A stretch of DNA of 64,000 nucleotides from contig JAQQWL010000008.1 in NCBI GenBank assembly GCA_038363925.1, positions 186,001 through 250,000 of the forward strand, read 5' to 3'. The notes beneath the pieces are model-generated. The model was given only the letters and a program-made list of their open reading frames with translations, was not told where the DNA came from and searched no databases. Source of the DNA: Apiospora phragmitis. Lineage: Eukaryota > Ascomycota > Sordariomycetes > Amphisphaeriales > Apiosporaceae. How positions within the stretch are numbered: position 1 is the first letter of the stretch; each line of letters opens with the position of its first letter. The position numbers and the translations under genes were made by a program. Below, piece by piece: positions 11,365 through 21,884 of this stretch.

Positions 11365-12903
11365 ATGTCCGACGACGATTTCATGCAAGAGTCGGATGAC
11401 GAGCAGTAAGTCGCAACCGCTTTATTTACAATTACCAATCCTCCAAGCTAATTTCGGGTTGCCAGATATGACTTCGAGTATGAGGATGACGACGATGACC
11501 AAGACTCTGGCGATGTCGATATCGAAAACAAGTACTACAATGCCAAGCAGATGAAGGGCACCGAGCCCGAAGCAGCCATCGAGGAATTCCTAGCCATACC
11601 ATCTCTAGAGCAGGAGAAGGGCGATTGGGGCTTCAAGGGCCTGAAACAAGCCATCAAGCTCGAGTTCCGTCTGGGCCTCTACGACAAGGCTGTCGCGCAT
11701 TACACAGAGCTGCTGACCTACGTCAAGTCGGTCACGCGGAACTATTCCGAGAAGTCCCTTACCAACATGCTGGACTTTGTCGAGAAGGAGTCAGAGAACA
11801 CCGACGCCCAGCGATGCCTGGAGAAGTTCTACTCGCTCACCCTCGACTGTTTCCAGAGCACCAATAACGAGCGTCTCTGGCTCAAGACCAACATCAAACT
11901 GGCCAAGCTACTCCTCGACCGCAAAGATTACTTGGCCGTCACAAAGAAGCTGCGAGAGCTGCAGCGAGCTTGCCAGAAGGAGGATGGATCCGATGACCCG
12001 AGCAAGGGCACCTACTCGCTCGAGATCTATGCACTGGAAATCCAGATGTACTCCGAGACGCGAAACAATAAGCAGCTCAAGGTGTTGTATCAGAAGGCGC
12101 TCAAGGTTCGCTCTGCAGTGCCCCACCCTAAAATCATGGGGATTATCCGCGAGTGCGGTGGCAAGATGCACATGAGTGAAGAGAATTGGAAGGACGCCCA
12201 GAGCGATTTCTTCGAGTCTTTCCGGAACTATGATGAGGCTGGTGACTTGCATCGGATCCAGGTTCTGAAGTACCTGCTTCTCACGACCATGCTCATGAAG
12301 TCGGACATAAATCCCTTTGACTCACAGGAGATCAAGCCCTACCGGAACGATGCGCGCATTGCTGCTATGACTAACCTGGTCGATGCATACCAGCGCGACG
12401 ACATGCACCAATACGCCAAGGTGCTCCGCGAGAACCAGGACATTTTAGCTGACCCTTTCATCGCCGAGAACATCGACGAGGTCACCCGAAACATGCGGAC
12501 CAAGGCTGTTGTGAAGCTGATCGCACCATACACCCGTATGAAGATTGCTTGGGTTGCGCGCCAGCTCAACATTTCCGATGCCGAAGTTCAAGACATCCTC
12601 GGCTTTTTAATCGTGGACGGCAAGATCCGTGGCAAGATCGATCAGCAAGCCGGTACTCTGGAGATTGAATCAAACGCCGACGCTGAACGGGTGAAAGCCC
12701 TGGACGCTTGGTCTACAGCACTGTCATCCTTGTACACAACCATATTTAGTGAGGATGGACTCAAGTCGACTGATCACAGTTTGCCTGACGACGGTCTCGC
12801 TGGTGGTGCCATGTACTCAGTGGATGGGGGCAGATCAAGAGGCTTGGGCGGCCCTGGGGGCAGAAAGCACAAGGGCAAGGGATTCTACAACATGATGGCA
12901 TAA
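11365..12903 (+). CDS. csn2: COP9 signalosome complex subunit 2
   Basis: CSN2 is the scaffold subunit of the COP9 signalosome that contacts the cullin; the complex removes NEDD8 from cullin-RING ligases in the nucleus and cytoplasm. Two exons fit, 11365..11405 and 11466..12903, with a 60-bp intron (GTAAGT..CCAG), giving 492 residues, the normal length. The protein starts with an acidic segment (MSDDDFMQ, then DFEYEDDDD) followed by VDIENKYYNAKQMK and LEQEKGDWGFKGLKQ, which are strongly conserved in CSN2. TPR-like helices fill the middle, and a PCI winged-helix domain lies near residues 270-430 (IAPYTRMKIAWVARQLN). The C terminus is Gly/Lys-rich and ends in FYNMMA. The related proteasome lid subunit Rpn6 lacks this N terminus, so the call is firm. 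Confidence 0.95.
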
Positions 12904-14050
12904 TGAGGGGGATTGAGAAAGTTTATTGCCAGTTCTCTACGGCAGACCACCTTTTGCACTCGAAGAGGTGAATGGTCTTATGGGGTACGCTTATGAATAC
13001 AGCTTCGCCAAACCAGGTAGATGTTACGATTAATGAAATAACCCGGTCATACCGGGTATAGATTACAAGAGTTAATCCAGTATGTTGATATGGTCCTAAT
13101 CCTTTTGGGTCGCAAGAGCAGTCTAGAATATACAAGTGGGATTTCGAGCTCGCTTCACCGAGATAGTGTCCAGGGTGAAAGGCCACGATTCGATCTCGTA
13201 AGGTTTCAAGCGCCTTTGCCATGAGCTTCTCGATTGACTAAACACCTTGATTCTTTCACTCCAAACAAAATGCCTTGTACACATCGTGCCACTAAACTGT
13301 GGCTTTCATGACAGGTGACCCCAAAGCATGAAGCTTTATTGATCGTTAACAACACTTTGTATCGCTCTGGGGTGAAATTATCAATATATTCACACTACCA
13401 CAGCCACCAGGTTGGCGCATGCAGTTATGAAGTAGTCGTTATTATTGGGTACTTCGTATATTGACGGAATTTGTTTATAGAATAGAAAGCACACGGACGG
13501 GTAACGAGGAAAGAAAAAGCGGAGGAAACGATACGTTTGCCATGGGCATAACTGTGAACATCGCCAAGTTTCTTTACGCACAGTACTGAGTTGTGATCCT
13601 CAAAGACAGTTGGCATTCTTGATTCACACCACATACTGACCGAGATCCATTGAGAATCATCTTGATTACGCCTGACAAAGCTGATAAAGACCAGAAATAT
13701 AGAGAACAATGTCCATTATAGCCAAGGAAAAACAATGCTATTTGTCTCTTTGTCCCACACGCCTGACATCTTATATATACTTAACCCATTGGAACATCAG
13801 GTGTGTGCTACGTCAGGGGCTTGAGCTGGCGAACACGACAACTTCCCAAATATAGTCATTCGTTAATACCAATTACATACTCACCGCTGCGTTGGTCTCT
13901 TCTCTGGTTTGCTGGCAGGTCTTGTCGCCAGAGACCGATCACGCTGCAGCCTTGTCCCTCCTTCTCCTATCTTGAGAAATATTGGGAGAAAGCCGAGCCG
14001 CGGTTTCCATCAGCCTAGGCAGACAAAGCAAACGTGGGACATATATAATA
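12904..14050. other. Intergenic region, 1.15 kb
   Basis: 3' flank of csn2, then sequence of ordinary composition. Short frames on both strands look random. Nothing recognised. Confidence 0.55.
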
Positions 14051-14081
14051 ATGGCTCTTCAACGTGCTGCCTCCTTGGTAG

Positions 14082-14765
14082 GCCTCCGCATCTCTCGGGA
14101 TACCCTCGTGGCGCGCGCCACGCAGTTCGAGGCAAAGTTGGGGCTACATCGTACCAGGAATCGCTCGGAGACCAAGGCGACTACGCCCGAACCGAGGACG
14201 GGCCCGGGAGGTCCATCAAGCAATCAACATATTATACTGGTGCCCCAAGCTCCGGGACATCCTCATAGCCGTCGACATCACCACCCCTCGGACGACGACA
14301 AGGACAGGCACAGGCGGCGGCAGCCAAGCAGCAGGAGCCGCCGCATCAACCCCAATAAAAAGCCAGTTTCCTCCTCCTCTCCCACCGCCCCCCGAGATCG
14401 TCTTCACGCCCGAAGACCTGCCCGCCGGCCACCGCGACCCCCTGACCGGGACCTCCCTCACGACGACCCTAGCCGGCCACGAGCTGGCGACGTACCTGCG
14501 CGTGCGGCCCAAGCTGGAGCCGCTCCTGGCCGGCCTCGCCATCCTCGAGGCGCTCAGTACGGTGCGCCTGCAGGCCGGCGCTGACGGCTGGGGCTGGATG
14601 CGCCTGGTCGTCATCGTTGACGAGCTCAACTACGCCGAGCACCCCACCACCCATGACAAGGTAAGTCGGTTCGTCGACGTTCTGCGGAGGATCTGCGCGA
14701 TGAACGATGCGCCAGTTATCTTCACCCTGAGTAAGCCTTGTGACGCAGTTGGTGTGGGACGGTGA
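14082..14765 (+). CDS. Unrecognised coding region, possible decayed gene
   Basis: One plus-strand frame stays open for 684 bases and looks coding by composition: third positions are strongly G/C and amino-acid usage is protein-like. Examples are YWCPKLRDILIAVD near 14240, a Gly/Ala/Pro-rich linker, ATYLRVRPKLEPLLAGL near 14490 and GWGWMRLVVIVDELNY near 14590. I do not recognise the family. The frame has no ATG before the conserved-looking part, so at least one 5' exon is expected. A candidate start is the ATG at 14051 in another frame (MALQRAASL), which could be spliced to 14207 by GTAGGC..GGAG. Downstream, a donor GTAAGC at 14731 with a branch-like CTAAC is followed only by acceptors that lead quickly to stops. 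The gene may therefore be truncated or broken. It could also be a short hypothetical gene ending at 14765. Confidence 0.4.
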   Translation, partial: ASASLGIPSWRAPRSSRQSWGYIVPGIARRPRRLRPNRGRAREVHQAINILYWCPKLRDILIAVDITTPRTTTRTGTGGGSQAAGAAASTPIKSQFPPPLPPPPEIVFTPEDLPAGHRDPLTGTSLTTTLAGHELATYLRVRPKLEPLLAGLAILEALSTVRLQAGADGWGWMRLVVIVDELNYAEHPTTHDKVSRFVDVLRRICAMNDAPVIFTLSKPCDAVGVGR

Positions 14766-15406
14766 AGAAGAAAGAGCCAGGCTGAGTCAGTGAGAAAGGT
14801 AGGTCTCGCAGACAACTAACTAATCGATCAAGACTGAACCAGGGGCCATGGTTTAACAAGGTAGGTCTGAAATGTGCAATTTATGCGCTGAGTCTTTTCA
14901 TTTAACCATCTCAACAAGATAGGGTTTGCAAACAATCTAGAGCGTCACTACCTCTAGAAGGGTTTGTATTGGATCCTTTGGGGGAGAGCTTCAACGGTAT
15001 AGACCGATCGCAGTCTAATCCATAAATGACAATTGATTACATAGTCCCAGTCAACCTTTTTTGTTTCTGAAGACCACTTTGATCTGACGTTCGACCATTT
15101 CGCCCCGTGTTCCACTATGCCAGGCCTCTCACCCTCGCCAATAATCCAGGAAAAGAAAAACCCGTTTTCATACAGTGCCGCACTACGTTAGAGAGAAGGA
15201 CCGCTACGCCAGGAAACCAGTTCGCGTCATGCAGGCAGAAGTCAATAAGAAGAACAAAATATTTCAGCCAGGCAAGTGCCATATGGGATATCCACAAAAG
15301 AAATCGGCAGTATCGATGTGCTATGTTGCAGTGAGAACCAGATCGAGGTGACCAGGTGTTCGTGTATGATAACAATGAGTCGTAATGTCGTTAAGGTGCG
15401 TCTTTT
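14766..15406. other. Intergenic or 3' remnant region, 640 bp
   Basis: Contains splice-like motifs (GTAGGT at 14861, a CAAGATAG acceptor near 14922) that could be the 3' part of the unrecognised upstream gene. No continuous frame could be built. The right part is the 3' flank of the FHA gene. Confidence 0.45.
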
Positions 15407-17834
15407 CTATCGCTCGAGGCGAGAAGGTTGGGGTTGCCAACCATTGATATAAGCCATGAGCCCCATACCCAGTAATACCACACCAATCATGGATGTATAG
15501 GGCAGGCCATGCGCCAGAACCTGCTCACGGGAAAGACCCCCTGTCTGACTTGGGCTGGGCGTTATAGTGTTCGCCCGTGACAACGTTGGGGGGTCGCTCG
15601 ATCCTCCAGGGGTTGCCTGACCTCCACTTGAACTTGTCGAAGGTGTTCTGATGAGTGTCGACTCATCCGACGCGACGCTGCCTGTTTCAAATTTGTGCAT
15701 TTCCTGCGAATTTGATCTGGAACGTGATTTCTCGCGAACGATAGCTTCTCTCGCCTCTGCGTCTTTCCTTATCTGCAGAGCCATCTCGGCCAAAGACTGG
15801 CGGTCTGCGTCTCGCTCCATTTCAGCAACTTCAGCACGTTGCTTATAAGTTTCGAGCTGTTGCTTGAGATCTTTGATCTCCGAGACCATTGATTCAAGCT
15901 GTGTGTGCAAATGTGTTGCAGACGCCTCCATGGCATCAACTTGTGGGGGTAGTGACTTTGTATCAGACTCGCCAGTTGGCGTCTCAACGTCAGGGGATGA
16001 CGAATTTTCAACTGGTGGTTCAAATGCATGTTCCATAGTCGACTGATCCTCCTCGGGCTGGACCGAGGTACCGTTGACTTTTGCCGTAGCCGCATCTTCG
16101 AGGCGTTTAGCCAACTCCTCCGCCAATTCTCGCGCTTGCCGTTCATGCTGCAACATTTCCTCAAGGTCTCTCATGCGACATGTCTGTGATTCTATCTCCT
16201 TCCTTGCGCTGTTGAGAGCCTCTGTAAGTTGAAGAATTTGGCTGACGTTGCCATCCTGTCGAATTGGAGAGGCACCAGGGTTCGGCGTAGGGACCTTGGG
16301 TCTCTCTGTTGTACCGCGCTTGAGCGATGGCACATCCGGTTTCTCTGGCAAAGGTTGCTGTGGCGGAGGAGCAGGAGGATCAGAAAACCGTGCTTTGTTA
16401 TCATTTCTAAGAAACGGCATTGCATTAATCGCCCCGTTGGACAGCTGAGATTTGGGTGGCTCGACCGGCTCTAGCCGCTCCATGTCTTTGATATCATCGT
16501 GAGATAGTAAAGTGTGTATGAACTGATTCGTCCGACCGAGATCTTGCGTTTGAAGACGCGCGGTCCGCATTTCGCCCTGGAAGGGAAAGTTAGTTGCTGG
16601 TGCTAGCCCGAGGACACATCTAGCACGGAGAACTTACCTGGAGCCTCTTCACAATCTGCTCAGTACTAATGGGCGAGAAGGAAAAGCCACCCCGTTGATG
16701 AGCCATTCCATTTGGTGGGGCAGCCATCATACCGCCTGCAGGCATCATGCGCCCATTGTTCGCCATCGAGGCTTGACTTCCATTGCGCCCTCTGTATGGC
16801 ATACCGCCAACCGGCTGCATCATCATGGAGCCATTCGCCGGGTCAAGGTCGCCGAAGTTCATGTCCAAAAGGTTGTTTGTTGCGTTCAAGAAACCAGAAT
16901 GTTCCACTTTGGCAGCCACTTTGTGATGAACCACCGTCTTCTGGTCTTCACTCACAATATCGATTCCAAGCTCTAAATGGTCGCCAGTCTGCAATTCGTG
17001 TGGCTCCGACTCTCGATTCTCCTGGGATAGCCGCGTGCCATTGACGAACGTGCCATTGGACGATTTAACATCTCTAATCCATATTTTCCCTTGGCGATCT
17101 GCCCAGATTTCTGCATGCTGCCGCGACAGAACCTTGGAATCAAAGAAGCCATTGATCGGAGTCGGCACCGTCTTTGCGTTCGTCTGACGACCAATCCTAA
17201 GGGTGTCAGGGGAGAAAGGAACGGATATGGTCTTGCGCTCGAAGGTGCCGTTCAACGATAACAAATATAGTACAGGTTGACCACCTGACGGGGCGCCTTC
17301 AGCCATAGGGCGGGGCATACCAGACTGATTTGCAATTTGTCCTTGGGATTGCAAAATCGGAGACGGCGAGTGAATAGAGGAAGAGCCATTAAGCCCACCA
17401 CCCACAGGGCCTCCATTGGCGCTGCCGGGCATCATTTGCGGTCGTGCTGACAGTCTCGCAGCCGAAAAATCAGATTGGCCTTCGGGCTTCGAAGATGGCC
17501 AAGGAGCCTTGCCTTGGGGACGTTTTCTGGTGCCGGTTGCATTGGGCCAAGAGCTCAGATCCCCGGCAGCTGACATAGACGCGCCGCCATTTACAGCATT
17601 GGATTGGGAAGGCTGCTGGTTGTTGGGGCCGACCACGGTAGAGGTGGAGGAGTTGGATGCGTTGGAGGACAAGGATGAGGAGGAGTTTGTTCTCTGGATG
17701 TTCTTTCGAGGCAGAAACATGCGGTTGAGCTCTTCCGGATTCATCTGGTTAAGAGTCTGACCACCGTGACCATTCATTCCCCATGCCGGCCGATTGTGTT
17801 GCACCAGAGTAGGGGGGCTCGCGACAGCGGTCAT
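15407..17834 (-). CDS. FHA-domain tail-anchored protein, PRO45/SLMAP-like
   Basis: Resembles the SLMAP/PRO45 subunit of the fungal STRIPAK phosphatase-kinase complex, which links it to the nuclear envelope, ER or mitochondria and affects hyphal fusion and fruiting-body development. Two exons fit, 17834..16638 and 16576..15407, with a phase-0 61-bp intron (GTAAGT..CCAG), giving 788 residues. The order is: a disordered Ser/Asn-rich N terminus (1-180); an FHA domain (about 190-300) with LRIGRQ, SRQHAEIW and SSNGTFVNG, the phosphothreonine-binding loops; a Gly/Met-rich linker; coiled coils (about 525-720); and a single C-terminal membrane helix (SMIGVVLLGMGLMAYI) with a short basic tail. This arrangement of FHA domain, coiled coil and tail anchor is the family hallmark. 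Vps64/Far9-type proteins are the yeast relatives. Confidence 0.87.
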
Positions 17835-19100
17835 GAGGGGTGGTTAATGTTGTCGAGTCGAGAGGGATTTCGCGTGCGGATTTTGTCGATGATTTCGAGG
17901 AGAACGGGGATGAAGGAACCGACAGTCGTGTTTGGTGATGACAGAGTCGTGACCGGGATGATGAAAGGAAATGAATGTATGATGTCGTCAAAGACGGGCT
18001 CTCCACCATCCAGGCGACCCGAAAATCGATGCTGACCGTGAAAAAAGGGATTTGGGGAAGAATGCGAGAAGAAGCGAAACCAACATTCGCAGTAACGGGA
18101 TGCCGTAACTTGCGTGATGAGGAGGTGAATAGAGATCTGCGAAGAGGTGCGGTTGAAAATGAGGTTCGAGGCTCATTTCTTTAGCGCCAGAATGGCAATG
18201 GGCACCTGCTGTGATTACTAGCACCCTAGCAAACATGGGGGGTCTGGGAGTCTGGGTGTCGTCGTCTCACCATCACCCCAACCCATCCAGTCCCAGTCTC
18301 TCTCTGCCTGTGTCGTAAATTTTGAGCGGGATGCGTTTCCCTCTTTCTTGTTTCTGAAATTGCCAATCTGCAGGACAGATCAGATAATTCCCTGGTGGCC
18401 CGATTACGATGCCGGGCTAGGATTGATCAACGATGTCCCTTTCTCCAGGAACTTTGCTAATGTTTTCAAGCAGAAAATAGGTAATAAGCCATTACCGAGC
18501 CCTGGCCCCTGGGTAGCGGCCCTCACGTGACTATCACTTTCCCATCTTTTTCTCCCAATGGGAAGGAAGTTGCTGAAACCAGTGCAGCGAGTCAGTACCT
18601 AAACTGTAGTGACGATTGAGTAACTGTCGCTAGATTAGGCGCGGCTGACACGCGATCATACTCAGTGGCTACCTGACATCGGTATACAACTTCGCTTAAT
18701 CATCAAGCTACAGGATCGTATTTCTAGAGCTATTTTCCTAAAGCAACAGCTTCGTTGCATTGAGCTTGGAGAGATGCTGGCAGTTAATAGTCGTAATACG
18801 ACCGGCCAGACTGTATTTGTACCTCATGCCCCCCGACTAGCCGACCCGCTTGCTGGCTAATCAAAACAGGCCCGCTGTAAAGTCGGATAGAAAAACCGTA
18901 CCACCGCTGTGGAGAAAGCGCAATTCAAAGGCCTCGTTGGCCCGTGCTTCAAGATTCTCGAAGCTCTTCCCGGACCCTGATGATATGATTCAAGTTGATA
19001 CCCCACTGAAGAAGAGAACCTCTCTCTAAATTGCCCGAACGAGGCTGCTTACTCTACACGGAGATATTTGCATCGACAATCTGAATCTCAAGCAGCAGCT
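17835..19100. other. Divergent intergenic region between FHA gene and mgr2
   Basis: This stretch separates divergently transcribed genes. The part next to the FHA gene (17835 to about 18200) is probably its 5' leader and promoter. No additional gene is supported. Confidence 0.6.
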
Positions 19101-19657
19101 ATGCCTGTACCAGTCGGTCACGGTCCCGCCGCCGGCCCATCGGCCTTCGACAAGAGTCAGTGGAAGACTGCGCGCCCTTCTACTGGTCATTGGAGCTAAT
19201 CGTTGCACAGTGAAAATGGGTGGCATGATGGGCGGAAGTTAGTAGCATAGGCCCTTTCGAACCGACCATGGCTGACATTATTTGTAGCTGTCGGTGTCAT
19301 CATCGGTTTCATCTTTGGTATGCCGAGCAATCTTCGCAAGACCCAGCTTCTGGCGCACTAACTCATCCCGACAGGAACCGTGAACATCTTCAGATACGGC
19401 GCGGGAGCAAATGGCATCATGCGAACACTGGGCCAGTACATGGCAGGATCGGGTGCCACTTTTGGGTCAGTACTGGCTGCGCCTTTGCTATAGTCACCCG
19501 GCAACTGCTAATCACTTTCTTCAACAGCTTCTTCATGGGCATCGGTAGTGTCATTCGATCCGATGCGTCCCCCATCGCAAATGAAGCTTTCCTGCGAGCA
19601 CAAAGGCGACCCTACATTATGGCTGCCCAGAGAGCCTATCGACCGCGAGAACTATAA
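19101..19657 (+). CDS. mgr2: Mgr2/Romo1-type TIM23 quality-control subunit
   Basis: A small inner mitochondrial membrane protein. Yeast Mgr2 couples the TIM21 subunit to the TIM23 translocase and gates lateral release of precursors; the animal relative is Romo1. Five exons are needed: 19101..19155, 19211..19237, 19288..19317, 19375..19465 and 19528..19657. All have GT-AG borders, and they total 110 residues, the family length. Exons 2 and 3 are only 27 and 30 bases, so simple ORF finders miss the gene. Two hydrophobic segments are seen: MGGMMGGTVGVIIGFIFG and the Gly-rich GSGATFGFFMGIGSVIR, the conserved Romo1 signature. The tail RRPYIMAAQRAYRPREL is basic, as in fungal Mgr2. The phases agree at every junction, which makes the model strong. 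Confidence 0.9.
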
Positions 19658-21884
19658 GCTTCTTTCTTTAATGCACAATAGTTCTTGAGAGGCTATACAT
19701 TTCGAGCAGTCCGCGCAACAAGGCCATTCGAGATCCCACAACAGCTTGACTGGCCTTGTATCTCAAAAAGATATGTACCATAATGAAGTGTACGATGGTA
19801 TGTGACGGCAAAAGCGCAAGCAATGCATTTCTGCAGTCGAGATATGTGCGCAATCGATACTCTGCCGACGTGACGACGGCAAGGACTTGCGACGATCTAT
19901 TTGGTGGTAGTGAGGGCTATATAGAAGTGAGTCGTTGTTACTTGATAGTGATGGCTACCAAATTGGCAGCCTTTTTCGCCTTACATCTTACATTACATAA
20001 ACAAGCAAGCACCTTCAGTACCTACCCAGATTCCCTATATGCATGCATGGTCATTGGTGGCAAAGACGTGGCGGCTGGCCTGAAGAATGGGAGGAGCCAG
20101 AAGCGTGGCTGCAAGACAATGCCTAATGCTAAGGCTAAATGGGATCATCTGGATATGAGAGACTTCGGATGGCATCTAACCGCATAACGTATAAGAACCT
20201 AAGGTAAGTAGTGGTGGTGGTGGTGGTAGGCTGAAATGAGTGGTTCTGTCACACAGACAGCTGATTTGGTAGCTGATTTGGTTCCTGAACACTATTGCGA
20301 ACTCTATGCGTTCAGCCCCCATCAATTGTACGGAGTACCCAGCATGCATACCTGCTGCCATCCAATTCGTCCTGATGCCATTGGGCCAGCATCCAGGTGC
20401 ATGCATGCCTTTGTAAGATTCATTGCGACTATCCCCTTGAACGCCGTACGTTTTAATTTCACTACATCCAGTGTAGTGTATAACTAATTCTTAATGTATA
20501 ATATGAACACATTTATATCAGTTAAATTGGTGTGACAACCTTTTCACATATGAACTAACCAGTCTGATTAGCCCCATATGAATTGCATGAACCTATCGAT
20601 CACCTGTGGCTATACTGTATATTATTCAGATATACGGCTGTTCAAGGGGGTATCAAATCATGGCTGTGGTCTGTTCCAACCTGCAAACCAGGCCTGGACT
20701 TCCTGTCTGTGCCCCCGGTCTGTCAAATGACCAGTCACAATGGGCTAAAAACAGAAAGGGGGTGATAAGGCGGTCTCCGTCGTGGTGAGGTGATTGCACC
20801 GTTGCACACCACCGTCTCGCCGTGGCTCCTAAAAAAGAACAAAGCGCAATCATGTCTCACCCAGAAATTGTACGAATTTTGCGCAATCAGATCAACAGCT
20901 AGGTGGCCCACGAAGACACTTTCAAAGCAAGGAAGCAGCCAAGTAGTGTGGGCAGTTGTGGCGATGCCTGGAATCCAACGGGCGGACGGGTACGAAATCG
21001 GCTCCATCTATACCGACACTACGCAGCTTACAACCCCTATACGTCCAGCGGAATGGATCTTCACAAAAGGTTCATCATATAATATCAGGACCTTTCGAGA
21101 TAAGCAAGTATACCCCGTGCCTGGTTATCGTGGCTACAAGATGAGTGGCGCGTGTTCTCTGAGTCTGCAGCGAAGAAGCAAAGAGCTCGAGATGGGCCAT
21201 CGCGAACCGTCCTTTTTTTTGCGGTCGGGTTGCGTAGAGCTTGGCTTCAGGTATGTCGCCGGCACATTAAGGATTCCGGCCTCGAATCATGGCTTGGCTC
21301 TCATCTTGTATCCGTAAGGGAGTGCCGGCCCTCTACCTGAACACTGCTTCGTGGGACCAGAGTGGTCAGCGGTTGAACGCAGCCCGTCGGTATCACACCA
21401 TGGTCCGGGGCAGATGTACGAGAAGGTGGATGTCGCAGTTGCACGCAGGTACGAAACCAGGGCAATATGCAGGCCACCCAATGGGCCATAAGAGAACGAA
21501 GTTGCGTCGATCTTTCCCTGGGGCTTTGGCGGTTGTCTCACCGAACTACGCTATCGAAACTCGTCCCGGGGAGCCCAGGAGCTTTTTCACCAAAGGAAAC
21601 TTCAATTGTAGACTTTGACCGCGTCCCCTTAGTGTTTCTAAGACAAGAAAGCTTGTCCACTGGCGAAAAGTGCCGACCGCGAACAGATGTTGTTGCTACG
21701 GTTGTCTTTGCCAGGCTTTTCAGCACGGCGCAAGGTTAGCATAACATCCAAGAGGCCCCGCGGCCTTGGGATATTAATACCATCCCATCCTCCCCTTCAG
21801 TGATCCATTGCTCCTCTGGGATCTCTTACATGCATTCGTCTGAAGGGGTTTTCTAGATCACCAGACTGCTCCAGAACCGTGTCA
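19658..21884. other. Intergenic region, 2.2 kb
   Basis: Gene-poor DNA. It contains a short GGT microsatellite near 20211-20226 and one GTACGGAGTAC copy at 20328. Several frames of 60-175 codons are open but none resembles a protein. The right end is the promoter of the multicopper oxidase, with an AT-rich TATTAATA at 21772. Confidence 0.55.

Noticed and set aside
20790..21317. Plus-strand frame of 175 codons upstream of the laccase
   Set aside because: No domain, mixed composition and no splice-consistent extension; likely chance.
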